Shown here: one piece after another, positions 22,345 through 34,599 of the stretch
Layout: each line of letters begins with the position of its first letter
Numbering within the stretch: position 1 is the first letter of the stretch
Assembly (NCBI GenBank): GCA_013180625.2
Contig: SNVD02015992.1
Span: 60,975 to 124,974, forward strand
From: Boswellia sacra
Taxonomy: Eukaryota; Streptophyta; Magnoliopsida; Sapindales; Burseraceae
Length of the DNA: 64,000 nt
Direction of reading: 5' to 3'
The notes under the pieces: model-generated
Told to the model about the DNA's origin: nothing
What the model saw: the letters and a program-made list of their open reading frames with translations, nothing else
Databases searched by the model: none
Translations under genes and position numbers: made by a program

Positions 22345-22668
22345 GTGCCTGTGCTTTCACGAGGGCTTAACTAAATCTGGGTGCTTTCACCTGGTGCTTG
22401 TTCTTTCACGAGGGCTTGCAAAATCCAAATGCTTTCATCCAGGTACCTATGCTTTTACAAGGGCTTTCATGACTCTAGATGCTTTCATCTCAGTGCCTGT
22501 GCTTTCATGAGAGCTATACTAAATTCGAATGCTTTTATCCTAGTGCCTATGCTTTCACGAGGACTTTGTTGGGACTGGATGCTTTCATTCAGGTGCCTAC
22601 GCTTTCATGAGCGCTTTGCTGAGATTGGATGCTTTAATCCAGGTGGTTGTGCTTTCATGAAGGCTTAA
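22345..22668. repeat. 50-bp minisatellite, 7 units
   Basis: Units begin at 22345, 22394, 22443, 22493, 22543, 22593 and 22643, a spacing of 49-50 bases; the last is partial. The shared core is GTGCCTGTGCTTTCA followed by CGAGGGCTT and later GATGCTTTCATCCAG. The period is not a multiple of three, so the 95-codon ORF over it is incidental. Confidence 0.9.
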
Positions 22669-25315
22669 GATTGACTTTTTCATTGGCTAAATGAAACTCT
22701 TTCCATTTTTAGGCAAATCAGGTAGGTTCTGAATAGGTTACGCCTTGCACAACTTAAGATGTTTTCCAGACTGCTTCGAGTCCTTTCTTTGATAGGGTTT
22801 TCTTATCCACTCTCTATTGTATCTCAAAAGATGTTGGTTTTATTGTCCTCTAGGGATGGACTTTGATTTGAATTTTATGCTCCATTGGGGATTAGATTGG
22901 ATCTGATCCTCTACTGAGGTTTCTTGTCCATTCTATATTGTAACCTATGGGGGTTAATTTTTAACTTTATATTCCATCGGGGATCCTTGTCCTCTGCACT
23001 CCAATGGGGACTGAATCTGGTTTTGTTCTTCAACAACTTGGGCCTTTTCTAGAGTATAGTTTTAATGCAAATTTATAAGCTTCTACACTAAGGAATGTCA
23101 TATTTCTTGCAAAACTTGGTCACCATTTGATCGTATTCCATTCTGATCCTTGCTTTTCTACTCATTTTAGACTGCATCTTAAAAGGTCAATTCTTACCCA
23201 CACTGTAATCAGAGTCTTACTATGTTTTTGTATTCTGGCCATGCTTTGTCTTCCCTAGACTAAAATTCCCACAAAATCAGTTCTTAACTAGATCACTCTA
23301 CCTTGTGTTATCATTGTTTTTAAAGTGGCTGGTTATCTTTCCACTGCTAATACCATTATTCCAGAATGAGCTAATCCTTCTTCCTTTGTGGGTTACCCCT
23401 AGTATTTAACTAAATTGAGTTTGTCTGATGCTTCTGTCTCGTGGGGAGTTGGTCTTCTCTCTTCTATTGCTGTTGCTATTTCTGGAAAAGCTAACCATCT
23501 CCTTTTGGGGGTTACCCCCAGAATATGACTACGATTTCACCTTTTGAAGGCTATTCTTTGATTGCATGTCTCTTTTAATGCGTCTATCGTTATTTCATCA
23601 CTTTTTTCTTCTAATTTTTCATCGACCATTTAGACTTCTCTTGCTTTCACTCACCTGTGATCATGGAGAACATTCTTATCACCATCACTTTGCCCCCAAC
23701 GTACTTGGAGATCGAATCAACTACTCAAGGGCTGATGATGTGTTGCTGTCGGTGGGCCTCGACTCTCACATCCATTCCTATGTGAACTTAGGATGCATTG
23801 AAGTAGTGTTTATATGAATTGATGTAGAATAAGACACTTTTCTAGTTGAGTTGTTAATTGGAAAATACGTGAATGGCTTTGAATGGTGATGTATGTGTTT
23901 ACTAGATGATTTATGATGAATGTCTATGAATAAACCATATGCTAAGACTCTCTTTTACATTAGTGAAAAGAGTAGTTTGATAAGGATAGAATAGTAGGAC
24001 TAACAATTAAAGTAGGACTCTAATCATCTAGACAAGGATAAGACCTAAGTATTTATCTAATCTAGATAATGTAGGATAATGTGAGATAATGCAGGATAAT
24101 GTGAGATAATACATGAAAATAAATAATTAATATTTATCTTAAAATAATGTAGCCATAAAGTAAGAAAAGACCTCTAACCATAATCAAACCCTTTTCAAAC
24201 CATCTTGCCCTCACCTTTAACCTCAATTACTAATTACCAAAATACCCCTCAAGTGGACTTGGGTTCAACGAATTGGGCTAAGTGCACCACATGTCTTCTA
24301 TTTATACCAACCAAACCACAACCCACCAAAGAGCCTCATGGGTGGCTTGGGTGCAGTTAGCCTTAGGTCGAATATAGCTATAGGACACAAAGTCAAATTC
24401 AGATTCAGATTCAACTTCAGATTTAGATTCAAATTTGTAAGGTTCCATGGTATTACGGCTTTGGGCTCCAACATACCATGAACCATAGCCTAATGTACAA
24501 TATGACAGAATATATGCACGTATAGATTGATGCTAGCTAGGCTTTTCATATTAGGCTATCAGATTCAGAGTTCAGAGGACTTTTGTACAAATTGTATTGA
24601 TTTGATTTGAAGTGTCATGGCCATGCACTTTGTAACAGATTCAGATTCATGTATGTTTTGGGCTTTGTCATGGGCCCTTTAGGCTTGGGCAAAATCGAGC
24701 ATCAACATTAAACCGCTCCAATTGGGTGGGCCATGCAGGATGTCGAAATAGTTTACCCAATTGTTTTCGATTGTACTTAATTACCTGAGGTAGCTGCTTT
24801 GTTGTTATAGATTTTGCTTTTCTGAATTTACTGTTTTGTAATTATAGAGTTTTCTTTCTGGGTTCATCGTTTTCTATGCCTTGGACTTCTTGTTGTTCTC
24901 TAGCTCGTTGCTTTACTGTCTATCTATAGTGGGTTTTACTTTTGGCTTGGCTATTTCATTTTGGGCTAACTGTTTTAGACTTTTCTGTTTGAGCTTGCAA
25001 CAGATATCTTCTTGTAGGCTCAAGCTTGATTTGGATTGTGAATATATAATGAGCACGAGTTGGCTTGGACTTGATTTAGCTGGTTTGAATGTTGTTGGAC
25101 TTGGTGGTTGAGAGAAAGTAGGTTGCAAAGCTTTTAGGGCTCTGGAGGTGATTCAGAAAAATGGAATTATGATTGAAAGTTCAAAGGAAAAGGTGCATAT
25201 ATAGGAAATTTACTATTCACTCACGCCAATAGACAGTCACACATGTGAGTAGTATTCACGCACAGATTAAGCAATAGTACACGCTTATAAAGCTATTGAT
25301 GCATTAAGATTTCCT
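22669..25315. other. non-coding, probable 3' region or LTR of a Tat-like element
   Basis: No gene is recognised. Loose repeats of a CCATTGGGGAT-like motif occur at 22880-23010, and paired GGGTTACCCC motifs at 23390 and 23507. A short tandem of GATAATGT-like units lies at 24064-24110, and CAGATT hexamers at 24394-24440. The minus-strand ORF at 24298-24486 is a by-product of these hexamers. A TATA-like TATTTATACC lies near 24300. LTR boundaries could not be fixed. Confidence 0.35.
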
Positions 25316-25520
25316 GGTGGCCCCTCCATAGCCAAATTTTGAGAAACCCCCCACAAGCCAAAAATTTTCAGGTGGCCCCTCCACAACTAAAATTTAGATA
25401 AACCACCCACAAGCCAAGATTTTCAGGTAGCCTCTCCACAACTAAATTTCAAAGAAACCCCCCATAAGCCAAGATTTTTAGATGGCCTGTCTATAACCAA
25501 TTTTTAAAAAAACACCCCCA
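25316..25520. repeat. 55-bp tandem repeat, 4 units (last partial)
   Basis: Units start at 25316, 25371, 25426 and 25481, exactly 55 bases apart. The core is GGTGGCCCCTCCA, then an AATTT-containing stretch and CCCCCCACAAGCCAA. Downstream to about 25710 the C-run plus ACCAAA pattern continues in degenerate form. Confidence 0.9.
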
Positions 25521-26156
25521 TATTACCAAATTACCAAAAAGAACGCAAATCACTAGATTATCGAAACGCCCCTACATCACTAAATGACCAAAACAACCCC
25601 ACTCACTAAATTGACAAAATGCCCCCATATCGTCAGATTACCAAAATATCTTCAACTCTTTAGATCATTAAAATACTCCTAAAGAACATAGATTGACAAC
25701 AAAACCCCAAGGAACACAGATCCATACCAATCTTCATATAACATAAATTCTTCCACTCATGACTTCGAATAGCCATAATATCAAATCCCCAATGGAACAA
25801 TGATGACACTCAAGTCACGAAAATTCAGAAACGACAAACCAGACCTCAAGTGAAATCCCTAGCATGGGAAGGGGAGACTACCTGGGCAAAGATAAAATCA
25901 AAGATGAATAAAAAAAAAATTCCTAGTGGAGAGTCAACAACAAACCCCAAATGACACACTAAAATCCCTAGTGGAGAAACTTGGAAATTTGCACCATATT
26001 CAATCATCAGAATGGCTTAATAGACAGAAATCCCTAGTACTACAAGAAGCTCAAATCTAACCCCTAGTTGAGTATAGTATAGAATGGATAAAGTCCCTAG
26101 AAGGACATCAAATTCAGTCCAAGTTCTAATGGAACACAAAATCCAAATCAAATTCT
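25521..26156. other. non-coding, degenerate continuation of local repeats
   Basis: No gene seen. Repeated fragments resembling ATCCCTAGTGGAG / CCCCAATGGAAC occur between 25770 and 26130, echoing the reverse complement of motifs at 22850-23010. Confidence 0.35.
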
Positions 26157-27298
26157 AGCCCAAATGAATGGTGTAACCGATATCTTTTTGGTTTTTATGC
26201 AATACAAGTATCAGAATGAAATCATTCTAACTCGATCGAGAATGGTCAAAGTAAAGTTACCAAGGGGTGCAATTCGATCAAGATTGGTTATCGCCAAGCC
26301 ACCATGAGGTGCAACTCAACTAAGTACGGTCGTTAAGCTACCAGAAGGTGCAATTCGACTGAGAGTGGCCATCACTAAGTCGTTGGGAGGCATAATTTGA
26401 GTAGAAGTAGTTATCACTAAGTCGTTAGGAGGTGCAATTTGAGTGGGAGTGGTCATCACCAAGCCGCCAGGAGGTGCAATTTGACCAAGAGTGGTAATCT
26501 TCATGCCGCCAAGAGGTGCAAATCAATCAAACTCAAACATCTGGCTTGGATCAGGTAAGTATGCATACAGTGTACTTTCTCAATGTTTGTATTCCACAAA
26601 CCCCTCTAAAGTAGGGGATAAAATTATAAGCATTAAAATCTTGCTTATGGTTTAAAGGCCGATGATGATAATTGAAGTACTGAGTTGGGATGGAATTTTG
26701 AGTGGGAGAACACTGAAACATATTTCGAGCCCAAATGAATGGTGTAACCGATATCTTTTTGGTTTTTATGCAATACAAGTATCAGAATGAAATCATTCTA
26801 ACTCGATCGAGAATGGTCAAAGTAAAGTTACCAAGGGGTGCAATTCGATCAAGATTGGTTATTGCCAAGCCACCATGAGGTGCAACTCAACTAAGTACGG
26901 TCGTTAAGCTACCAGAAGGTGCAATTCGACTGAAAGTGGCCATCATTAAGTCATTAGGAGGCACAATTTGAGTAGAAGTGGTTATCACTAAGTCGTTAGG
27001 AGGTACAATTTGAGTGGGAGTGGTCATCACCAAGCCGCCAGGAGGTGCAATTCGACCAAGAGTGGAAATCTTCACGCCGCCAAGAGGTGCAAATCAATCA
27101 AACTCAAACATCTGGCTTGGATCAGGTAAGTATGCATACAATGTACTTTCTCAATGTTTGTATTCCACAAAACCCTCTAAAGTAGGGGATAAAATTATAA
27201 GCATTAAAATCTTGCTTATGGTTTAAAGGCCGATGATGATAATTGAAGTACTGAGTTGGGATGGAATTTTGAGTAGGAGAACACTGAAACATATTTGG
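26157..27298. repeat. 571-bp tandem duplication containing 42-bp repeats
   Basis: Copy 1 is 26157-26727 and copy 2 is 26728-27298, differing at only a few percent of sites. Within each, 42-bp units are clear: in copy 1 AGGTGCAATT-like starts lie at 26346, 26388, 26430, 26472 and 26514, with more degenerate units back to about 26260. Because 42 is a multiple of three, the minus strand reads as 14-residue repeats of the type TTPTQIAPPNDLVI (26316-26504 and 26887-27075). I see no wider coding context and treat these ORFs as repeat by-products. Confidence 0.9.
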
Positions 27299-27476
27299 AA
27301 CCCAAATTGAGGCCCATTAGGGTAAAAAATTAGTAGCTTTTTTTGGGCCTGACAATTCATTACTCATGGGCGCCAATGATATTGACGTTCGTGAGCTAGC
27401 TACGCACGCACCCTAGTCTATTGATACGCTCTAGTAGTACTCATGCGCATGAATAGCCACTCACGCATGTGAGTAC
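27299..27476. other. non-coding flank, target of the Athila insertion
   Basis: The stretch is rich in CACGCATGTGAGTA-type palindromic motifs, also seen at 25222-25260. It ends in AGTAC (27472-27476), one half of the Athila target duplication. Confidence 0.6.
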
Positions 27477-29027
27477 TAATGAACATTTACATATGCATGC
27501 TTAATGAGAGCTGAATTCATCATATTACATTAATAGCGTCATTAAATTCCTAACCTTAAGTATATTTGTAGTCTTTGCATCTTTTGAATTAACTTCATCT
27601 TAATTTTGGGTTTTGTTATAGGTTCGGTAAAATGGGCATAACTTTTTTTTTTTATAAATAAGAATGGTGCAAATCTTGATTTGTTGAAAAGCTGATTAAA
27701 TTATCTACAAGATCATATTTCACAAGCATCATGAAGTTTGGGCTCTTAGTGGACTGAAAATGGGCTCAAAGTGAACCCATATGTAGTTTCAGCCTAGCCT
27801 GACCATGCTTCCGTATTTTGAACATATCTCTTGATATTTATATCCAAATCATATGAATCAAGATGTTCTAGAAAGCTGGGAGAAATATCTACAACTTTCA
27901 TGAAGACATGTGATCAAAATTCTAAATAATTCGATGTCGAAATTGGTGGTCAAATTCGGTACACATGATGATCAAATTGTCAACAGATATTTTACAATTG
28001 TCCCTTTGTAATTTGACAAGTTTGCCCCTGAATGTATCTATAAATAGACATGCATTGTAACCCATGAGGGCATCTTGGCTCTTGCTGAGATCTCTTATTA
28101 TTTTGTTTTCTCTCTTGTGTTTTGTTCTCTTAATCTTATTAATAAATCTTCTTTTTCTTGCATTTTGTTTTCTTTCTTTCATAATGTCTTGCTAAATTCT
28201 CTTTTGCTAAGGTGAAAGGGTGAAACCCTTGACATGAGAATAAGAATTTTTTAACATTTTGATATGTGCTTAATAATCATAATCTTTTGTTATTTATTTT
28301 ATATGATTTATATTTATTTCCCTAATCAATCTTGACACCACTCATAAAGTAGAGGTCTTGATCCATTGTAAACAATCCTTGGCACATCAAATACTTTGAT
28401 CCTTTCTAGATGTCATATGGTTCTTCTTTACCGACACAAGTCTAGTTAGAAACCTTGATTTGTTATAGACATATGGTGATTGGCATATTGGATGCTGGAA
28501 CTCATTTACAAGAAGTGGTATAAATATTGGTAATGAAACAAAATAATTCGTATAACTAAAATGGGCTTAAATGACATAACTTCCAATTGGAATCTCGTTG
28601 ATATGTGGATTTCAATTGAGTTACAGTCGGATTGCTTATCCTTATTTGAAATATTAAGGGCAGATCCCCTAACCTTGGCTTTCATTATTATTATTTTAAT
28701 TCTTCCTACTTGTGTATTTTAATTATTCTCGTTTATTACTTATGAACTTGTTCTTTAATTTGCTATGGTAGGTTTTAGCTCCTATTTCTATGGATGGTTT
28801 TACCATCTTTTGTTTTTGTTTTACATTTGAATGGTCAGTAGTACCACCTTCCATCTTTACTTATATTTGTTAACATTATCTTGTTATTTATTTAAATCAT
28901 TCATATTATATTTGTTCATCTTTTAATTTGTATCGCTAAATCTCCTTCCTCGTGAATCGACCGGTCTTACCGAGTTTATTACTTTGGCACTTCAATACTT
29001 GGGAGATAATCATTTTTGGATTTGTCG
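27477..29027 (+). repeat. 5' LTR of the Athila-like element
   Basis: It aligns along its length with 37465-39001. The start is TAATGAACATT (TG mutated to TA; the 3' copy keeps TG) and the end is TTTGTCG (CA mutated to CG; the 3' copy keeps CA). A TATA-like motif, CTATAAATAG, lies at 28038-28047. The ORF on the minus strand at 27922-28182 is a chance reading frame. Confidence 0.9.
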
Positions 29028-29033
29028 AGTTTT

Positions 29034-29052
29034 TGGCGCCGTTGCCCGGGAA
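29034..29052 (+). other. primer binding site of the Athila-like element (tRNA-Asp type)
   Basis: TGGCGCCGTTGCCCGGGAA lies six bases inside the LTR. It is complementary, with one mismatch, to the 3' end of plant tRNA-Asp as I know it. This primer is characteristic of Athila. Confidence 0.85.
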
Positions 29053-29232
29053 GATAAAATTTGGCGTGCAAAATTGTAAGTATTCTTTTCTCTCATTTTA
29101 GATCTTAATTTTTTTCTTTGTCATGTGTTCATCTTTTCTTTCTTTTCTTTTCTCTTTCAAATTTGCATGAAATTTTAGTCACAAACATCTAGTGGTAGAC
29201 TTGTTAGAAAAACATCATCTTCCCTATAAAAC

Positions 29233-30240
29233 ATGGCCGGCAATCAAGTGGAAAGGTTCACGAATGAAGGGGACAATCGTTTCCAACAAAATGACCAAAA
29301 CCAACGAAGAACTCTCAGAGATTACATGAATCCTGTAAGGACTAATGCACCATCTTGTGTAGTTTCTCCTCCCGATGCAATCCATTTCAATTTCAAACCG
29401 AGTTTCGTTTGACTTTTACCTAACTTTCATGGCCTTGGTATGGAGAACCCATATTCACACTTAAAAATCTTTGAAGAGATGTGTAACTCTTACAATGACC
29501 CAAATTGTAGCATAAAAACCATTAGATTAAAGCTTTTTCCTTTTTCTTTAAAAGATAAAGCTAGAACATGGCTACAAAATTTGAGGTCAAGCCCCATCAG
29601 TTCATGGGATTAGATGAAATAACAATTTTTGAAAAAAAAAATTCCTACCCATAGAATACTCTTAAAAGGCAAATCACCACTTTCACTCAAAACAAGGAGA
29701 AACCCTTTACTAATGTTGGGATAGGTATAAAGAATTACTTAATACCTATCCTCACCATGGTTTTGAAACTTAGAGAATAATTGCACACTTCTATAAAGGG
29801 TTAACACCTCAAGATAAGCAACTAGTGGAGCTAATATATAACAGACAATTTGGAGATAAAGACCCTGATGAAGCAATTGACTACCTAGATTCTTTAGCAG
29901 ACAAAGCCCAAAATTGGGACACTGTTGGCACCTGTGAGGTACCAAGCAAAGCCCCACCCTCGACATCCAATAGAGGCATATATAACCTTAGGAAAGACTA
30001 TGACCTTCAAGCCAACATGCATCCCTAGCTAGAAAAGTCGAGGCTTTAGAAATTAAAAAGAGCAGTCAATTGAATTCTATACAAGAAATTCTGTCACATT
30101 TGTAATGATAATGACCATCCTACTAATGAGTGCCCAACTTTGCCTGCCTTTAGGGAAAGTCTCCATGAACAAGCCAATGCCTTGAACACTTTCAAAATAT
30201 CAAATCACAATCTATACTCACAAACCTACAATCCCAGTTG
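29233..30240 (+). pseudogene. gag: Athila gag, broken
   Basis: Starts MAGNQVERFTNEGDNRFQQN at 29233, then RRTLRDYMNPVRTNAPSCV and FHGLGMENPYSHLKIFEEMC, the typical Athila gag opening. A stop at about 29412 and a frame change near 29620 break it. The later part (29825-30028) keeps LVELIYNRQFGDKDPDEAID. A CCHC knuckle, CHICNDNDHPTNEC, is intact at 30092-30133. Gag would form the particle and bind RNA. Confidence 0.85.
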
Positions 30241-30380
30241 GAGAAATCATCCGAATTTGAGTTGAAAAAAATGACAATCATGCATAATCTTCATAAGTCC
30301 CTTTTCAAACACATCAAAATTTTCAAAATTCTCATGATCATGCATATGCTCGTCCTCCTAGGAAGGACCTTGAAGAAACA

Positions 30381-32180
30381 TTGCATTCATTCATTACAAA
30401 GCAAGAGATTTTCAATAGTCAAACTACTCAAACATTAGCAAATTTGTCAGACACTCTTGCAAAATTTGCATCCATATTTAGCATCCAAGAAAAGGAAAAA
30501 TTTCCTTCTCAAACATTGCAAAACCCTAAAGATCAATCTAACTCAAGTGAGGATAGTTCAAGTAACCATTATGTGGACCAAGCCAAATCAATCATGACCC
30601 TTCACAATGGTAAGGTTGTTGATAAACATATTCCTAAACCTTACGAGAAAGAAGATGAATCGATCTCTAAAGGTCAAGAAGAGGTTACCAAACCAACACT
30701 TAGCAAAGAAGGAACCAAATCCCCATCTGTGCCTCCATTTTCTCAAGCATTAGCTATACAAAAGAAGCCAACTCACAATTTTGAAATCTTTGAAATTTTC
30801 AAACAGGTAAAGGTCAACATTGCCTTTTTAGATGTGATCAAACGAGTATCTTCTTATACAAAATTTTTGAAAGATTTGTACACTATGAAAAGAAAATTGA
30901 ATTTGAAAAAAAAGGTTTTTCTAGCCGAGCAAGTAAGTGCTATTCTTCAAAACAATAATACAGTGAAATATAAGGACCCAGGTTGTCCTACAATTTCATG
31001 TGTTGGAGACCACAAAATTGAACAAGCTTTACTTGATCTTGGTGCTAGTGTGAATTTGCTTCCATACTCGGTTTTTCAGAAACTTAATCTAGGTAAGTTA
31101 AAACCAACTTCTGTGATTCTTTTGCTTGTCGATAGATCAATTAAAGTGACAAGAGGAGAAGTAGAAGATGTGTTAGTTCAAGTTGATAAATTCATTTATC
31201 CAGTGGATTTTATCATGTTGGATACACAACTAGTGGAAGTATGTAATTCAATTTCTATCATTTTAGGGCGTCCATTTCTAGCTACCTCTAATGCTTTGAT
31301 TAATTGCAGGAATGGAGACATGAAGCTATCATTCGGGAACATGACATTGGAACTTAATGTTTTTAATATGTACAAACAACCGCATGAAGAAGATGATAAA
31401 ACTGAGGAGGCTAATATGATAGAAACTATTGTGAAAGACCATATCCAAAAAGGGAGTTTTTCTGACCCTTTGGAAACCTGTTTAGTCAATTTATTAGAAT
31501 CAAGTATGCAACTAGAGTTTGATCTTTCCAATATATCTTCTTTATTGGATTCTGTGCAGGTGATGGAAAAAGGCTCAAAACCACGATTCGAAGAATTGAG
31601 ACAAATGAATGAAAGCAAGGAAGAGGAAGCTCCCAAGTTCAAATTAAAGCCTTTACCCGAAGGACTAAAATATGCATATCTTAGGAAAAATCAAACATAT
31701 CTGGTGGTAATTTCTTCATCTCTCACAAGCGAGCAACAAGGTAAGTTGATAGAAGTGCTTAAAAGGCATAAAAATGCAATTGGATGGACTTTAAAAGACA
31801 TAAAAGGCATTGACCCTTTGATTAGTACGCATATAATAGATTTAGAAGAAAATGCCAAAATATCCCAACAACCTCAAAGAAGAATAAATCCACATATGAA
31901 AAAGGTCATTAGGGTTGAAGTTCTTAAACTACTTGATGTGGAAATTATCTACTCTATCTCGGATAGTAAGTGGGTAAGCCTTACACAAGTAGTACCTAAG
32001 AAATTTGGCATTACAGTAGTAAAAAATGAAAATGGTGAATCATTGCCAACTCGAATCTCATATAGTTGGAGGATGTGCATTGATTATAGAAAATTAAATG
32101 CTGTCACCAAAAAAGACCATTTTCCCTTACCATTCATTGACCAAATTCTAGAAAGAGTAGCACCGCACTCCTACTACTGA
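30381..32180 (+). pseudogene. Athila gag end, protease and N-terminal RT (599 open codons)
   Basis: This is the longest open frame in the window. Residues 1-150 are a gag tail rich in Lys and Ser. The protease follows with DLGASVNLLPYSVFQKLNLG (31034 onward; the Athila-type site D-L-G-A) and DFIMLDTQ. RT begins near residue 500 (NPHMKKVIRVEVLKLLDV) and runs through WRMCIDYRKLNAVTKKDHFP to a TGA at 32178, where the family has Cys. The minus-strand ORF at 31196-31642 is a shadow. Confidence 0.9.
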
Positions 32181-32740
32181 TTTGTCGATGGATACTCAAG
32201 CTATTATCAAATTCTCTTGCACTTGAAGACTAGGAAAAAACCATATTTATATGCCCTTTCAACACTTTTGCATTTAGAAGGATACCTTTTGGACTTTGTA
32301 ATGCTCCAGCCACTTTTCAAAGATGCATGTTAAGCATTATTAGTGACGTGGTTGAGCATTGTTTAAAAGTTTTCATGGATAATTTAACTATCTTTGGAAA
32401 TTCTTTTGATAATTGTCTTGAAAACTTAGAAAATGTCTTAAAAAGGTGTGAAGAAAAACGTCTTATTTTGAATTGGAAAACATGTTATTATATGGTTACT
32501 TCAGGAATTGTCTAGGGAATTGAAGTGGACAAGGCAAGAGTAGAATTATTACCTTCACCAAATACAGTCAAAGAGGTCCGTTCATTCTTAGGGCATGCTG
32601 GATTTTACAGGAGGTTTATAAGAAATTTTAGTGCTATATGTAAACCTCTTTGCAACCTTTTAATATACTTCTTTTGAATGAACTCAAAAATGTCAAAATG
32701 CCTTTGATAAGTTAATTGGACTTTTAACAACTGCCTCAAT
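32180..32740 (+). pseudogene. Athila RT C-terminal half, broken
   Basis: Continues FVDGYSSYYQI, then after a frame change CNAPATFQRCMLSIISDVV and VFMDNLTIFGNSFDNCLENL (32373-32432), and the thumb region [19 protein letters not shown] (32578-32634). The catalytic box, FMDD in Athila, is FMDN, so one metal-binding Asp is lost. Stops occur at the end of the thumb. Confidence 0.85.
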
Positions 32741-32741
32741 T

Positions 32742-33122
32742 ATGCAATCTCCTCATTGGTCCTTACCTTTTGAATTGATGTGTGATGTGAGCGATTATGT
32801 TATTGGTGTTGTCTTAGGACAAAGAAAAGAAGGTAAGCCTTATGTGATATACTATGCAAGTAGGACTTTAAATGATGCACAAATGAATTACACAACAACT
32901 GAAAAAGAACTACTTGTAGTAGTATTTGCATTGGACAAATTTCAATCTTATTTAATTGGTTCTCCAACGATTGCTTACACTGACCATGCAACTGTGAGAT
33001 ATTTAATGTCTAAACAGGATGCAAAACCTAGATTGATACAATGGATCTTATTGCTCCAAGAATTCAACATCATAATAAAAGATAAGAAAGGAGCCAAAAA
33101 TGTCATTGCAGATCATCTATGA
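32742..33122 (+). pseudogene. Athila RNase H, domain largely intact
   Basis: 126 open codons show [40 protein letters not shown] and [13 protein letters not shown], which carry the expected acidic residues (D of CDVSD, E of TEKE, D of YTDH). The end, KNVIADHL, marks the transition to the integrase tether. This is the least damaged enzyme domain of the element, but it is out of frame with its neighbours. Confidence 0.85.
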
Positions 33123-33249
33123 CGGAGACATTAATTGAAACTTCACCTATAAATTACTTTTTTCCTAATAAATTTTTATTCTCCATTATTGCAGTACCTT
33201 GGTTTGCTAACATTGTAAATTTTTTTGCAACAGGAGAAATGCCACCTCA

Positions 33250-34472
33250 TTGGAATGCTTAAGACAAAAGAAAGCTTTTGACCGAGGTGAAAATTTTTAT
33301 TGGGATGATCCATATCTGTTCAAATATTGTCTGGACCAAATAATTAGAAGATTCATACCCAACAATGAGGTAAGTAGTGTCATTAATTGTTGTTCTGAAG
33401 CATATGGAGACACTTTTCTTCTAAAAAAACAGCTACTAAAATCTTGCAATGTGAATATTATTGGCCTACCTTATTTAAAGATGCACATTCATTTTGCAAA
33501 ACTTGTGAAAATTGTCAAAAATTGAGATCCATTTCAAAACGAAACATGACGCCTTTGGATCCTATTCTTGTTTAGATCTTTAACTGCTAGGGTATTGATT
33601 TTATAAGACCTTTTCCACCATCATTTGGTTTTGTGCACATTCTTGTTGCAGTAGACTATGTTTCAAAATGGGTCGAGGCAATTCCATGTTGAAACAATGA
33701 TCACAAAACAATTATCAAATTCTTCAAAGAGAATATCTCATGTAGATTTAGAATTCCTCGAGCCATTATTAGTGATGAGGGTACATATTTTTGTGACAAA
33801 CTATTTGAAACTCTAATGAAAAAATATGGAATAACCCATAAAGTTTCTACACCTTATCAACTGCAAATAAGTGGACAAGTTGAATTAGCTAATAGGGATA
33901 TAAAACAGATCTTAGAAAAAATGATTAACCCAAACTGTAAAGATTGGTCTTTAAGACCTAATGATACAATTTAGGCTTAATGATGCACTGCGTTCAAAAC
34001 ATCATTGGGAATGTCTTCTCATAGATATGGAAAACCTTGTCACTTGCCTGTGGAAATTGAGCATAAAGCTTATTGGGCCATTAAAGCATTCAACACAAAT
34101 TTCGATGATGCTTGCAAGTTACGTAAACTCCAACTGAGTGAACTTGAAGAAATCAGGAATGAGGCTTATGAAAATTCTAAAATCTACAAAGAAAAAATGA
34201 AGGTTTTTCATGACAAATCTATTCTTAGAAAATCTTTTGAACCTTCACAAAAAGTTCTTTTGTATGATTCAAGATTGCATTTGTTTCCTGGTAAACTTCT
34301 GTCTCGTTGGACAGGGCCTTTCATTGTTAAAAATGTTTTCTCTCATAGAGCTGTTGAAATTGAGAACCCAAAGAATGGTAATGTTTTTAAAGTTAATATA
34401 CAACAATTAAAACTATTCTTTGAAAATTTTGATCAAAATGAAGATTCCATTGCTTTAATCGATCTTTTTTAA
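33250..34472 (+). pseudogene. Athila integrase, broken
   Basis: The zinc-binding part is degenerate (CCSEAYGDTF instead of a His-containing motif). The catalytic core keeps [20 protein letters not shown] (33593-33652), RAIISDEGTYFCDKLFE and SGQVELANRDIKQILEK, so the three acidic positions can be found across stops. The C-terminal part (34005-34472, 155 open codons) has [20 protein letters not shown] and [20 protein letters not shown], ending at a TAA at 34470. It would insert cDNA into chromosomes. Confidence 0.85.
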
Positions 34473-34599
34473 GGATTGATTTTTCCCGATCAAATAGCGG
34501 ATACGGTACTCCGTGACTTTTAGAGTCGGTTTTTCAGTTCCCTAAAAACTGTTGCTCACCCTACATTCATTTTCTTTTCTTCTCTCTCATTTTCTTCAC

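Larger units (their letters stand above)
11126..22670 (+). mobile_element. Gypsy-2, Tat-like Ty3/Gypsy retrotransposon, heavily decayed
   Basis: The order is leader remnant, gag, spacer, protease, spacer, RT, RNase H, second archaeal-type RNase H, integrase C-terminus, then a 3' region with a minus-strand ORF remnant. The dual RNase H is the hallmark of the Tat clade. The 5' LTR is missing because Copia-1 sits in the leader; it should lie left of the window. The 3' limit is not resolved and the value given is a placeholder at the end of the 50-bp repeat block. Stops are frequent, many being TAG where Gln or Trp is expected. Confidence 0.8.

Noticed and set aside
22345..22668. CRISPR-like regular spacing
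   Set aside because: The 50-bp units are contiguous tandem repeats without unique spacers, in plant nuclear DNA.
24298..24486. Asn-Leu repeat protein on the minus strand
   Set aside because: Produced by CAGATT hexamer repeats; low complexity without other coding signs.
26316..26504. Repeat-protein gene (14-residue repeats)
   Set aside because: The open frame is explained by a 42-base tandem repeat; no start context, no flanking coding signal, and the same frame in the duplicated copy.
31196..31642. Minus-strand 148-codon ORF
   Set aside because: Shadow of the Athila protease/RT frame on the plus strand.
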